A DNA stretch of 64,000 bases from Burkholderia anthina (GCF_902498995.1 NZ_CABVLY010000021.1:62001-126000); one strand, 5' to 3'. Counted from the first letter of the stretch, positions 1 to 8,332 are shown. Translations and numbers: made by a program. Notes: generated from the letters alone by a model not told the origin.

Positions 1-520
1 GAGCCAGATCGCCGGGTTCCGCTATTTCAACGTGTATGGCCAGCGCGAGACGCACAAGGGCCGGATGGCGTCGGTTGCGTTCCACAACTTCAACCAGTTC
101 CGTGCGGAAGGCAAGGTCAAGCTGTTCGGCGAGTACAACGGCTATGCGCCGGGCGAGCAGACGCGCGACTTCGTGTCGGTCGAGGACGTCGCGAAGGTGA
201 ACCTGTTCTTCTTCGATCATCCGGAGAAGTCGGGCATCTTCAATCTCGGCACCGGCCGTGCGCAACCGTTCAACGACATCGCGTCGACGGTCGTGAACAC
301 GCTGCGCGCGCTCGACAACCTGCCGCCGCTGACGCTCGCGCAGCAGGTCGAGCAGGGCTTGATCGAATACGTGCCGTTCCCCGATGCACTGCGTGGCAAG
401 TACCAGTGCTTCACGCAGGCCGATCAGACGAAACTGCGCGCGGCCGGCTACGATGCACCGTTCTTCACCGTGCAGGAAGGTGTCGACCGCTACGTACGTT
501 GGCTGTCCGGCCAGGTTTAA
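1..520 (+). CDS. hldD: ADP-L-glycero-D-manno-heptose-6-epimerase, C-terminal part (cut by window start)
   Basis: The frame is open from the first complete codon (base 2) to a TAA at 518-520, giving 172 residues of a protein usually about 330 long. The NAD-binding N-terminus and catalytic Tyr-Lys lie outside the window. The visible part opens with FRYFNVYGQRE and continues with HKGRMASVAFHNFNQF, typical of the substrate domain of HldD/RfaD, an extended short-chain dehydrogenase. Later SVEDVAKVNLFF and GIFNLGTGRAQPFNDIA fit the same family. HldD converts ADP-D-glycero- to ADP-L-glycero-D-manno-heptose for LPS inner core synthesis in the cytoplasm. A hairpin terminator follows, so it probably ends its operon. 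Confidence 0.9.
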   Translation, partial: SQIAGFRYFNVYGQRETHKGRMASVAFHNFNQFRAEGKVKLFGEYNGYAPGEQTRDFVSVEDVAKVNLFFFDHPEKSGIFNLGTGRAQPFNDIASTVVNTLRALDNLPPLTLAQQVEQGLIEYVPFPDALRGKYQCFTQADQTKLRAAGYDAPFFTVQEGVDRYVRWLSGQV

Positions 521-551
521 ACGCAAGCGCTGCATCGATAGACTGGGTCTC

Positions 552-577
552 ACGGTCGGCAGCCGCCGGCCGTTTTC
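552..577 (+). terminator. Rho-independent terminator after hldD
   Basis: A 9-bp stem (ACGGTCGGC at 552-560 with GCCGGCCGT at 565-573, one G-U pair) has a four-base loop and runs into TTTT. It lies 32 bases after the hldD stop and just before the next gene. Confidence 0.5.
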
Positions 578-593
578 ATCGGAGATCCAGCAC

Positions 594-938
594 ATGATCA
601 GGAAATGGTTTGCTGCAGTTGCCATGCTCGGCGCGATCGCGTCGGCCTGGGCAGCCGTCGACGTCAACACGGCGAACGAGGATGCGCTCGTGGGCATCAA
701 GGGCATCGGTCCTGCGCGGGCCAAGGCGATTCTCGACGAGCGCAGCGCGCGCGGCCCGTTCAGGAATGCAGAAGATCTCGCGTCGCGCGTGAAAGGCATG
801 GGCGGCCATACGGTCGAGCGTCTTCGGCAGGAAGGCTTGACGATCGGTGCTGCGGGTTCGGCAGCGCTGGCGCCTGCCATCGGCAAACCGGCTGCGGCGA
901 AACCCGCCGCGGCACCGGCCCGCACCGCACAAAAGTAA
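594..938 (+). CDS. ComEA-family helix-hairpin-helix DNA-binding protein, exported
   Basis: A 114-residue protein starting at ATG 594. It begins with a signal-like segment (MIRKWFAAVAMLGAIASAWA), so the mature part probably starts near residue 20. Residues about 21-85 contain VDVNTANEDALVGIKGIGPARA and a second hairpin region, the double helix-hairpin-helix of ComEA, which binds double-stranded DNA in the periplasm. In competent bacteria ComEA pulls in transforming DNA; small solo versions like this one are common in proteobacteria and their role is often untested. The C-terminus (about 95-114) is a low-complexity Ala/Pro/Lys tail. It has its own terminator downstream and no other competence genes beside it. 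Confidence 0.8.
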   Translation: MIRKWFAAVAMLGAIASAWAAVDVNTANEDALVGIKGIGPARAKAILDERSARGPFRNAEDLASRVKGMGGHTVERLRQEGLTIGAAGSAALAPAIGKPAAAKPAAAPARTAQK

Positions 939-986
939 CGCGCACCAGACGAAAGGCTCCTTCAGTCGCCGTCGTTGCGACGGCTT

Positions 987-1010
987 CCCGCGGCGTGCCG
1001 CGGGCTTTTT
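987..1010 (+). terminator. Rho-independent terminator after the comEA-like gene
   Basis: Perfect 8-bp GC stem CCCGCGGC (987-994) / GCCGCGGG (997-1004), two-base loop, followed by CTTTTTGC. Confidence 0.8.
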
Positions 1011-1102
1011 GCGTGCATGCCGCGTGTGTGCGATCGCGGATCGTGCGACGAGTCTATTCCATCGTCGCAATGGGGTTGCCGGCGCGAGCCGCGGCACTGG
1101 TT

Positions 1103-1120
1103 TACAATCAATCGATTGAT
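1103..1120 (+). promoter_or_regulatory. Putative -10 element and 14-bp palindrome upstream of cysM
   Basis: TACAAT (1103-1108) resembles a sigma-70 -10 box. Overlapping it is the perfect palindrome ATCAATCGATTGAT (1107-1120), placed where a repressor or activator could act. No good -35 box sits at normal spacing, so the promoter call is tentative. Confidence 0.35.
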
Positions 1121-1144
1121 CGGCCTCGTACTCACGGTATCTCC

Positions 1145-2047
1145 ATGGCTTACAAAACTATCGAAGACACGATCGGCAATACGCCGCTCGTACAACTGGT
1201 CCGTTTGGCGGACGACGAGATTCGCGCACGCAACAACGTGGTGCTCGCGAAGCTGGAAGGCAACAACCCGGCCGGCTCCGTGAAGGATCGTCCGGCGTTG
1301 TCGATGATCAGCAAGGCCGAGGCGCGCGGCCGGATCAAGCCGGGCGATACGCTGATCGAGGCGACGAGCGGCAACACGGGTATCGCGCTCGCGATGGCGG
1401 CGGCGATCCGCGGCTACAAGATGGTGCTGATCATGCCGGAAGACCTGTCGGTCGAGCGCCGCCAGAGCATGGCCGCTTACGGCGCAGAGATCATCCTTAC
1501 GCCGTTGAAGGGCGGGATGGAGCTGGCCCGCGACCTCGCGGAGCAGATGCAGCGCGAAGGCAAGGGCGTGATCCTCGATCAGTTCGGAAACCCCGACAAT
1601 CCGGTCGCGCACTATGAAACGACGGGCCCGGAGATCTGGCGCGACACCGAAGGCCGCGTCACGCATTTCGTGTCGGCGATGGGCACGACGGGCACGATCA
1701 TGGGCACGTCGCGCTATCTGAAGGAGCAGAATTCGGCGATCGAGATCGTCGGCGCGCAGCCGGAAGACGGCTCGCGTATTCCCGGTATCCGCAAGTGGCC
1801 GGAAGCCTATATGCCGACGATTTTCGATCGCAGCCGCGTCGATCGCGTCGAGAACGTGAGCCAGGCCGCGGCCGAAACGATGGCGCGGCGGCTCGCCGCC
1901 GTCGAAGGCATTTTCGCCGGCATTTCGTCGGGCGGCGCATGTGAAGTCGCGATGCGTATCGCGCGTCAGGCCGAGAACGCGACGATCGTGTTCATCGTCT
2001 GCGATCGCGGCGACCGCTACCTGTCGACCGGCGTATTCCCTGCTTGA
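1145..2047 (+). CDS. cysM: Cysteine synthase B (O-acetylserine sulfhydrylase B)
   Basis: A 300-residue PLP-dependent fold-type II enzyme that makes cysteine from O-acetylserine and sulfide (CysM can also use thiosulfate) in the cytoplasm. The motif NNPAGSVKDRPA carries the PLP-binding lysine at residue 47. EATSGNTGIALA is the substrate-binding loop, and SAMGTTGTIMGT is the phosphate-binding glycine loop. Near the end, ISSGGACEVA and the short C-terminus ending in STGVFPA match CysM rather than CysK. ATG 1145 gives the normal N-terminus (MAYKTIEDTIGNTPLV); the frame is open further upstream but without family similarity. Single-gene unit, ending at a terminator shared with convergent mltB. Confidence 0.95.
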   Translation: MAYKTIEDTIGNTPLVQLVRLADDEIRARNNVVLAKLEGNNPAGSVKDRPALSMISKAEARGRIKPGDTLIEATSGNTGIALAMAAAIRGYKMVLIMPEDLSVERRQSMAAYGAEIILTPLKGGMELARDLAEQMQREGKGVILDQFGNPDNPVAHYETTGPEIWRDTEGRVTHFVSAMGTTGTIMGTSRYLKEQNSAIEIVGAQPEDGSRIPGIRKWPEAYMPTIFDRSRVDRVENVSQAAAETMARRLAAVEGIFAGISSGGACEVAMRIARQAENATIVFIVCDRGDRYLSTGVFPA

Positions 2048-2076
2048 GCCCTGGCGGTACGCACCATGCACGTAAT

Positions 2077-2104
2077 AAAAAGCGCCGCATATGCGGCGCT
2101 TTTT
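2077..2104. terminator. Bidirectional terminator between cysM and mltB
   Basis: A 28-bp perfect inverted repeat (AAAAAGCGCCGCAT followed directly by its reverse complement). A-run and T-run flank it, so it can stop transcription from both converging genes. Confidence 0.9.
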
Positions 2105-2128
2105 ATTTGGGCGGGTCGCGCTTAGCGC

Positions 2129-3346
2129 TTATTGTGCCTGTGTATCCACCGCGGGCAGCGGGAGCGCGCCGCTCGCTTCCATCTGCGCTTTCACGGCTTC
2201 GCCAAGCTGATATACCGCGAGGGCATAGAAGAAGCTGCGGTTGTAGCGCGTCAGCACGTAGAAATTCTTGAGGCCGAGCATGTATTCGGTCGCGCGCCCC
2301 GGCGACGGCAGGTCGACCACGGTGACCGGCGTGCCGGCTTCGGTGGTGATGTTGACCATCGGCTCGTTGAGCGTCATGCCTGCGCGCAACAGTTGCGACA
2401 GCGCCCAGTGCGGCTCGGGCTGGCCGTCGGCTGCCGCTTGCGCGATGCCGAGGCTGCCCGTGTCGGGCGTGATGCGCCAGACCACCGGACGATCGGTTTC
2501 CCAGCCGTGCTGCTTCAGGTAGTTCGCGACGCTGCCGATCGCATCGGCAGGGCTGCTGCGCAGGTCGACGTGGCCCGTGCCGTCGAAATCGACCGCATAC
2601 TCGCGGATGCTGCTCGGCAGGAACTGCGGGATGCCGATTGCGCCCGTGTACGAGCCGAGCACGGTGGTCGGGTCGAGCTGGTTGTCGCGCGTCCAGACGA
2701 GGAAGTCTTCGAGGTTCTTGCGGAAGGTCGCCTGGCGGCTCTCGCGATTCGGCGTGTCCGGATAGTCGAACGTGAGCGTCGTCAGTGCGTCGAGCACGCG
2801 GAAGTTGCCCATGTAGCGGCCATAGATCGTTTCGACGCCGATGATCCCGACGATCACCTCCGGCGGCACGCCGAATTCCTCGGACGCGCGCTGCAACGTC
2901 GCCTGGTTCGCCTTCCAGAATTTCACGCCCGCATTGATGCGGATCGGCTCGATGAAGCGCGATCGATAGACGCGCCAGTTCTTGATCGACGGCGTCGGCG
3001 CGGGCCGCACGAGCTTGACGGCGGTTGCCGAGTAGCTGATGCGCGAGAACAGCGCGTGCAGGCTCGCGGAATCGAAGCTGTCGCGGCTCACCAGCTCGTC
3101 GATGAATGCGTCGACCTGCGCGTTGTTCGCGTAACGCTGCGGGACGATTTCCTCTTCGAACGTCTGACCTTGCGGTGCAGGCTGCTGCGGTTGTGCTTGC
3201 GCGACCTGGGTGCCGGCGGGCGTCGCAGGCTGTGTCTGTGCAACGGCGGGCGCGGCGGCCAGCGTGGCGACGACGGCAGCGGCAACGAGCGGAACGCGAA
3301 CACGGAACAGCGCGGAGAGTAGGGCGGCAGGCTTGCTGGAATTCAT
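2129..3346 (-). CDS. mltB: Membrane-bound/periplasmic lytic murein transglycosylase B
   Basis: A 405-residue protein starting at ATG 3346, chosen because the next residues form a signal sequence (positively charged start, hydrophobic stretch, cleavage near AAPAVAQ at about 35). The frame extends 50 codons further upstream without homology. A Gln/Pro-rich linker follows, then an MltB-type catalytic domain (GH103). GIIGVETIYGRYMGNFRVLDA contains the catalytic Glu, and GAIGIPQFLPSSIREYAVDFD is the substrate-groove motif. It cleaves peptidoglycan glycan strands to 1,6-anhydro products in the periplasm. There is no lipobox cysteine at the expected site, so it is probably soluble rather than a lipoprotein as in E. 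coli. Confidence 0.92.
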   Translation of the reverse strand: MNSSKPAALLSALFRVRVPLVAAAVVATLAAAPAVAQTQPATPAGTQVAQAQPQQPAPQGQTFEEEIVPQRYANNAQVDAFIDELVSRDSFDSASLHALFSRISYSATAVKLVRPAPTPSIKNWRVYRSRFIEPIRINAGVKFWKANQATLQRASEEFGVPPEVIVGIIGVETIYGRYMGNFRVLDALTTLTFDYPDTPNRESRQATFRKNLEDFLVWTRDNQLDPTTVLGSYTGAIGIPQFLPSSIREYAVDFDGTGHVDLRSSPADAIGSVANYLKQHGWETDRPVVWRITPDTGSLGIAQAAADGQPEPHWALSQLLRAGMTLNEPMVNITTEAGTPVTVVDLPSPGRATEYMLGLKNFYVLTRYNRSFFYALAVYQLGEAVKAQMEASGALPLPAVDTQAQ

Positions 3347-3515
3347 GTCGAAGCGGGCGGACAGGGCGATGGGGTTCGGCGCAGTATACCCGACGCATCC
3401 CGCGTGCCGGGGCGAGGCAGCGCACCGTTGTGGTAAGTTAGCGGCGAATTCGCGGCAGACGATGGACATCATTGATGGAGACGTGCGGCGCGCCAAGCGC
3501 CGCAGATGACAGCTT

Positions 3516-4439
3516 ATGGCAACCGCCTTCTATACGCACCCCGACTGCATGTTGCACGAGATGGGGGAATGGCACCCGGAATGTCCGGCGCGACTGTCGG
3601 CGATCCAGGATCAACTGATCGCGAGCCGCATCGACGATCTGATCGTGCACGAGACCGCACCGTTCGCGAGCGAGGTCGCGCTGGGCCGCGTGCATACGCA
3701 GGCCCATATCGATTACATCCGCAGCATGACGCCCGTCGACGGCTACGTCGAGATTGATCCGGACACGCTGATGAACCGCGACACGTGGCGTGCCGCGTTG
3801 CGCGCGGCCGGCGCCGCGATCGCGGCGACCGACGCGGTGATCGAAGGCCGCTACGCGAATGCGTTCTGCAGTGTCCGGCCGCCGGGCCATCACGCGGAAC
3901 CCGCGCGCGCGATGGGCTTCTGCTTCTTCAACAACGTCGCGATCGCCGCGCGGCATGCGCTCGACGTCCACGGCATCGAGCGCGTCGCGATCGTCGATTT
4001 CGACGTGCACCACGGCAACGGCACCGAAGCCGCGTTCGCGAACGACGAGCGCGTGCTGATGTGCAGTTTCTTCCAGCATCCGCTGTATCCGTTCTCGGGC
4101 GTCGATCACCAGGCGCCGAACATGGTCAACCTGCCGATGCCCGCGCGCAGCAACGGGATGGCGATCCGCGAAGCGGTCGACATGTTCTGGCTGCCGCGTC
4201 TCGACGCGTTCAAGCCGCAAATGCTGTTCGTATCGGCGGGCTTCGACGCGCATCGCGAGGACGACATCGGCAACCTCGGCCTCGTCGAGGCCGATTTCGA
4301 GTGGCTGACCGCGCAGATCGTCGACGTTGCGCGCCGACACGCGCAGGGCCGCATCGTGAGTTGCCTCGAGGGCGGCTACAACCTGTCGGCGCTCGGGCGC
4401 AGCGTCGTCGCGCATCTGCGCGTGCTGGCCGGCATCTGA
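3516..4439 (+). CDS. Histone deacetylase-family (HDAC/acetoin utilisation/acetylpolyamine) amidohydrolase
   Basis: A 307-residue zinc amidohydrolase of the arginase/deacetylase fold. Landmarks in order: RPPGHHAE (about 121-128, the tandem active-site histidines), DFDVHHGNGTE (about 161-171, zinc ligands Asp and His), SAGFDAHREDD (about 240, third zinc ligand Asp), and LEGGYNLSALG near the end. Bacterial members remove acetyl groups from polyamines or protein lysines; the substrate cannot be told from sequence. It starts at ATG 3516, divergent from mltB with about 170 bases between them, and converges on a hydrolase gene. Confidence 0.9.
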   Translation: MATAFYTHPDCMLHEMGEWHPECPARLSAIQDQLIASRIDDLIVHETAPFASEVALGRVHTQAHIDYIRSMTPVDGYVEIDPDTLMNRDTWRAALRAAGAAIAATDAVIEGRYANAFCSVRPPGHHAEPARAMGFCFFNNVAIAARHALDVHGIERVAIVDFDVHHGNGTEAAFANDERVLMCSFFQHPLYPFSGVDHQAPNMVNLPMPARSNGMAIREAVDMFWLPRLDAFKPQMLFVSAGFDAHREDDIGNLGLVEADFEWLTAQIVDVARRHAQGRIVSCLEGGYNLSALGRSVVAHLRVLAGI

Positions 4440-4461
4440 GGCGAGTGGCGGTCGCGTCTGC

Positions 4462-5382
4462 TCAACGGGCCGGCGCGCGCGCGTGAATCCACGCGATCAG
4501 CGCGTCGATCACGCGGTCGCGCTCGAGATCGTTCATCGTTTCGTGAAAGCCGCCTTCGTATAACGTCAGCGTGCGATCGGTCGAGCCGACGCGGGCGCCG
4601 AACGCGCGGCTTCCATCCGGCTCGGTCAACTTGTCGTCGGTGCCGTGGTAGACGAGCACCGGCGTGCGCAGCGCTCCGCGGCCGCGCTCGATGCGTGCCA
4701 TCGCATCGAGGATTTCCGCGCCGGTGCGTGCCGGCACCGCGCCGTGGTGCACGAGCGGATCGGCGCGATTGGCCGCGACGATGGCCGGATCGCGCGACAG
4801 CAGCGCCGCATCGATCCTGATCGCAGGGAAGGTCGGCCAGATACGGCTGATGATGCGGCTCATCGCGAGCATCCAGCGCGGCACGTCGCGTCCCGGCGCG
4901 AGCGCCGGGCTCGACAGCACGAGCCCCGCCAGCGCGTACCCGCGCGCCGGCACGCGCTCGATCGCATAGAGCGCCGCGACGGCGCCGCCCATGCTGTGAC
5001 CCATCAGGAAGAGCGGCGTATCGTCGCGGGCGGCTTCCGCGACGAGCGCATCCGCATCGATCAGGTACCCGTCGAAGCGCTCGACCCACGCGCGCTTGCC
5101 GGGCGACTGGCCGTGCCCGCGCAGATCGATTGCCAGCACTTCGATGCCGGCCGCGTTCAGTCTGGCGGCAAGCGCGGCGTAGCGGCCCGCATGCTCGGCG
5201 AGGCCGTGCACGAGCGCGATCGTCGCGCGCGGCGGCGCGGTGCCGTCGCCGGCCGGCCAGCGATATGACGCCAGTTCGAGCCCATCCGCGGTACGCAGTC
5301 GGCCCATTCGCGGCGCGGGCGACGCCGCCGGGCCCGGCGCAGCGGTGGCGGATGCGGTGGCCGGCGTGGTGATGACGGTCAT
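4462..5382 (-). CDS. Alpha/beta hydrolase, monoacylglycerol lipase/lysophospholipase type
   Basis: 306 residues from ATG 5382, which has an AGGGG ribosome site 9 bases upstream. An ATG nine codons earlier (5409) has a poorer site. It has the serine hydrolase_4 layout: ALVHGLAEHAGRYAALA (oxyanion region, about 55-70), IDLRGHGQSPG, the nucleophile elbow LMGHSMGGAVAA (Ser about 130), then VYHGTDDKLTEPDGS (acid residue) and YEGGFHETMND (catalytic His). These enzymes hydrolyse monoacylglycerols, lysophospholipids or similar esters; the true substrate is unknown. The N-terminal 30 residues are Ala/Thr/Pro-rich and look disordered. Confidence 0.85.
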   Translation of the reverse strand: MTVITTPATASATAAPGPAASPAPRMGRLRTADGLELASYRWPAGDGTAPPRATIALVHGLAEHAGRYAALAARLNAAGIEVLAIDLRGHGQSPGKRAWVERFDGYLIDADALVAEAARDDTPLFLMGHSMGGAVAALYAIERVPARGYALAGLVLSSPALAPGRDVPRWMLAMSRIISRIWPTFPAIRIDAALLSRDPAIVAANRADPLVHHGAVPARTGAEILDAMARIERGRGALRTPVLVYHGTDDKLTEPDGSRAFGARVGSTDRTLTLYEGGFHETMNDLERDRVIDALIAWIHARAPAR

Positions 5383-5562
5383 CTGGCGTGTCCCCTGTTT
5401 CGTTGGCATCGGTGTTTCCGGATCATAGTCGCGGCATTCCCGTCACGGCCTCGCGGCGCCCCTCTAATTTCGTGTGGTTATGAAAAGATCGAAATCGATT
5501 ATTAAGGGGAATGAGGCGTTTGCGGTAAAATCGTCGGTTACTCCAGATGCATCGGCGGCCGA

Positions 5563-5582
5563 CTGGCGGGCCTCTTCGCCAG
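5563..5582 (+). promoter_or_regulatory. Hairpin in the metN leader
   Basis: CTGGCG (5563-5568) pairs with CGCCAG (5577-5582) around an 8-base loop, 20 bases before the metN start and just ahead of a GTTTTGTTT stretch. It could be an attenuator or a translation-affecting hairpin. It does not match a SAM riboswitch I recognise. Confidence 0.3.
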
Positions 5583-5602
5583 GCGGTCGCCGTTTTGTTT
5601 AC

Positions 5603-6637
5603 ATGATCGAATTACGCAATCTGTCGCAGCGTTTCCCCGGGCCGACCGGCTGGGTCGACGCATTGCACAACGTCAATCTGACGATCCCGCAGGGCGAGGT
5701 GTTCGGCATCATCGGCCGAAGCGGCGCCGGCAAGAGCACGCTCGTGCGCACCATCAACCTGCTCACGCGGCCGACGGAAGGCAACGTCGTCGTCGGCGGG
5801 CGCGATCTCACGGTGCTGCCGGCCGGTGCGCTGCGCGAAGCGCGCCGCGAAATCGGCATGATCTTCCAGCACTTCAACCTGTTGTCGTCGCGTACGGTGT
5901 TCGAGAACGTCGCGCTGCCGCTCGAGCTGGCCGGCGCAAGCCGCGCCGACATCGAGGCGGCCGTGCTGCCGCTGCTCGACCTTGTCGGGCTGTCCGCGCA
6001 GAAGGATCGATATCCGGCGCAGATCAGCGGCGGCCAGAAACAGCGCGTCGGCATTGCCCGCGCGCTTGCGAGCAAGCCGAAGGTGCTGCTGTCGGACGAA
6101 GCGACGTCGGCGCTCGATCCCGAAACCACCCGTTCGATTCTCGACCTGCTGAAGCGCATCAACCGCGAGCTCGGCCTGACGATCGTGCTGATCACGCACC
6201 AGATGGAAGTGATCAAGCAGGTGTGCGATCGCGTCGCCGTGCTCGACGCGGGTCGCGTGGTCGAGGAGGGCCGGGTGATCGACGTGTTCCTGCAGCCGCA
6301 TCACGAAGTGACGCGCGCGCTGATCGGCGACGTGATCGCGCAGGAGCTGCCGCCGGCGCTGAAGGCGCGTGTGGCCGAGCGGCTGAAGACGGGCAGCGGG
6401 CATTTGCTGCGGCTCGCGTTCACCGGCTCGGGCGTCGACCAGCCGATCCTGTCGGAGACGATTCGCCGGTACGAACTGGATTTCAACATCCTGCACGGCC
6501 AGATCGACGAGATCCAGGGGCAGGCGTTCGGATCGCTCGCGGTGCTCGCGGGCGGCGAGCCGGGCAAGGTCGGGGAAGCGCTTGCGTTCCTGCGCGAGCA
6601 AGGTGTGGTGGTAGAGGAGCTTTCGTATGTTGAGTGA
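5603..6637 (+). CDS. metN: Methionine ABC transporter, ATP-binding subunit
   Basis: 344 residues from ATG 5603. The frame is open about 43 codons further upstream, but MIELRNLSQRFPG is the normal N-terminus. ABC ATPase motifs: Walker A GRSGAGKST (about 38-46), signature ISGGQKQRVGIARAL (about 141-155), Walker B VLLSDEATSALDP (about 162). The C-terminal 85 residues form the NIL-type regulatory domain seen in MetN, which senses internal methionine (trans-inhibition). Its 3' end overlaps metI by 11 bases, indicating translational coupling. It energises import of D/L-methionine. Confidence 0.95.
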   Translation: MIELRNLSQRFPGPTGWVDALHNVNLTIPQGEVFGIIGRSGAGKSTLVRTINLLTRPTEGNVVVGGRDLTVLPAGALREARREIGMIFQHFNLLSSRTVFENVALPLELAGASRADIEAAVLPLLDLVGLSAQKDRYPAQISGGQKQRVGIARALASKPKVLLSDEATSALDPETTRSILDLLKRINRELGLTIVLITHQMEVIKQVCDRVAVLDAGRVVEEGRVIDVFLQPHHEVTRALIGDVIAQELPPALKARVAERLKTGSGHLLRLAFTGSGVDQPILSETIRRYELDFNILHGQIDEIQGQAFGSLAVLAGGEPGKVGEALAFLREQGVVVEELSYVE

Positions 6638-7280
6638 GATGTTCGATATGTTCGTGCAGTCGTTCTGGGAGACGCTGATCATGGTCGGCATCTCGGGGGC
6701 GGTCGGCGCGCTCGTCGGGCTGCCGCTCGGCGTGCTGCTCTATCTGACCGACCGCCAGGGCGTGCTGCAGAACCTCGGCGTGAACCGCGTGCTCGGCGGC
6801 ATCGTGAACGCGGTGCGCTCGACGCCGTTCATCATCCTGCTGGTCGCGGTCATTCCGTTCACGCGGCTCGTCACGGGTTCGTCGATCGGCACGGCCGCGG
6901 CGGTCGTGCCGTTGACGCTCGCGGCCGCGCCGTTCGTCGCGCGGCTGGTCGAAACCGCGCTGCGTGAAGTCGACCGCGGGCTGATCGAGGCCGCGCAGTC
7001 GATGGGCGCGACGACGTCGCAGATCGTCTTCAAGGTGCTGCTGCCCGAATCGCTGCCGGGCATCGTCGCGGGCCTGACGATCACGTTCGTGTCGCTGGTC
7101 GGCTATTCGGCGATGGCCGGTGCGATCGGCGGCGGCGGGCTCGGCGATCTCGGGATCCGCTACGGCTATCAGCGCTACCTGCCGGAAGTGATGTGGACGG
7201 TCGTCGCGATCCTGATCGTGTTCGTGCAGATCGTGCAATCGTTCGGCGACTGGCTGGTGCGCCGGCTGAGCCACAAGTAA
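6627..7280 (+). CDS. metI: Methionine ABC transporter, permease subunit
   Basis: 217 residues with about five hydrophobic spans and the permease EAA loop (EAAQSMGATTSQIVFKVLLP, about 118-137) that docks on MetN. YSAMAGAIGGGGLGDLGIRYGYQRY near the end is highly typical of MetI. The start overlaps the end of metN. It forms the inner-membrane channel of the MetNIQ importer. Confidence 0.95.
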   Translation: MLSEMFDMFVQSFWETLIMVGISGAVGALVGLPLGVLLYLTDRQGVLQNLGVNRVLGGIVNAVRSTPFIILLVAVIPFTRLVTGSSIGTAAAVVPLTLAAAPFVARLVETALREVDRGLIEAAQSMGATTSQIVFKVLLPESLPGIVAGLTITFVSLVGYSAMAGAIGGGGLGDLGIRYGYQRYLPEVMWTVVAILIVFVQIVQSFGDWLVRRLSHK

Positions 7281-7308
7281 AAGCGACAATCATCCGTTGG
7301 GGGAGACG

Positions 7309-8103
7309 ATGCAACGACGCATCATGCTGAAGTTCGCGGCTGCACTCGGTGCGGCCGTACTGTTCACGAGCGCGCACGCGCAGGCGGAAACCATCAAGGT
7401 GGGCGTGACGGGCGGCCCGCACGCGCAGATCATGGAAGTGGTGAAGAAGGTCGCGGCGAAGAGCGGCCTCGATATCCGCGTCGTCGAATTCTCCGACTAC
7501 GTGCAGCCGAACGCGGCGCTCGCGTCCGGCGATCTCGATGCGAACAGCTACCAGCACGATCCGTATCTGCAGGCGCAGGTAAAGGACCGCGGCTACAAGC
7601 TGATCAAGGTCGCGGATACCGTTACGTTCCCGATGGGCATCTATTCGAAGCGGGTGAAGTCGCTGGCCGAGCTGAAGCCGGGTGCGCGCATCGCGGTGCC
7701 GAACGACCCGACCAACGGCGGCCGTGCGCTGCTGTTGCTGCAAAAGCAGGGGCTGCTGAAGCTGCGCGCGGACGCCGGGCTGAAGGCGACGCCGCTCGAT
7801 ATCGTCGACAATCCGCGCAAGCTGAAAATCGTCGAGCTCGATGCGGCACAGATTCCGCGCTCGCTCGGCGACGTCGACGCGGCGGCAATCAATACGAACT
7901 ACGCGATGGAAGCGGGCCTGAAGCCGAAACAGGACGCGATCGCAATCGAGGGTCCGAACGGTCCGTACGCGAACATTCTCGCGATTCGCGAGGCCGATCG
8001 CAGCAAGCCGTGGGTCGCGAAGCTGATCGCTGCCTATCATTCCGCGGAAGTGAAGCAGTTCATCGAGCAGAAGTTCGGCGGCGCGGTCATTGCTGCCTGG
8101 TAA
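7309..8103 (+). CDS. metQ: Methionine-binding periplasmic protein (NlpA/MetQ family)
   Basis: 264 residues from ATG 7309, preceded by a purine-rich GGGGGAGA ribosome site. The N-terminus MQRRIMLKFAAALGAAVLFTSAHAQAE is a signal peptide ending in AHA-QAE. It has no cysteine, so unlike E. coli MetQ this protein is not a lipoprotein. The mature part has the family features: KVGVTGGPHAQIMEVV, DYVQPNAALASGDLDANSYQHDPYL, VANDPTN-type loop (IAVPNDPTNGGRALLLLQ), and INTNYAMEAGL. Last gene of metNIQ, followed by a terminator. Confidence 0.95.
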   Translation: MQRRIMLKFAAALGAAVLFTSAHAQAETIKVGVTGGPHAQIMEVVKKVAAKSGLDIRVVEFSDYVQPNAALASGDLDANSYQHDPYLQAQVKDRGYKLIKVADTVTFPMGIYSKRVKSLAELKPGARIAVPNDPTNGGRALLLLQKQGLLKLRADAGLKATPLDIVDNPRKLKIVELDAAQIPRSLGDVDAAAINTNYAMEAGLKPKQDAIAIEGPNGPYANILAIREADRSKPWVAKLIAAYHSAEVKQFIEQKFGGAVIAAW

Positions 8104-8150
8104 CGCGAAGTACTGGGCGCGCCCGGCGACGATTAGAGTCGATGATCGAA

Positions 8151-8177
8151 AACCCGGGCTTTGCGTCCGGGTTTTTT
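8151..8177 (+). terminator. Terminator of metNIQ
   Basis: AACCCGG (8151-8157) pairs with CCGGGTT (8167-8173), with a run of six T at the end. Confidence 0.85.
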
Positions 8178-8186
8178 CTCTTTTAA

Positions 8187-8207
8187 AATAGAACGATCGT
8201 TCGCTAT
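8187..8207 (+). promoter_or_regulatory. Palindromic operator candidate upstream of etfBA
   Basis: The perfect 12-bp palindrome GAACGATCGTTC (8191-8202) sits inside AATA...CTATT flanks, about 130 bases before etfB. Its form resembles TetR-family operators that control fatty-acid or branched-chain catabolism in proteobacteria. The regulator is not in this window. Confidence 0.45.
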
Positions 8208-8332
8208 TGCCGGCGCACCGAAGCGGAGCGCTATCCTTGATAGTCGCGATGGATTGGTCCGCTTGGCCGCGCAGTCATGAGGCCTCGCTATAGAATGGCC
8301 TCTGGTCGTATTCGTAACTTTGGAGCGTGTGC

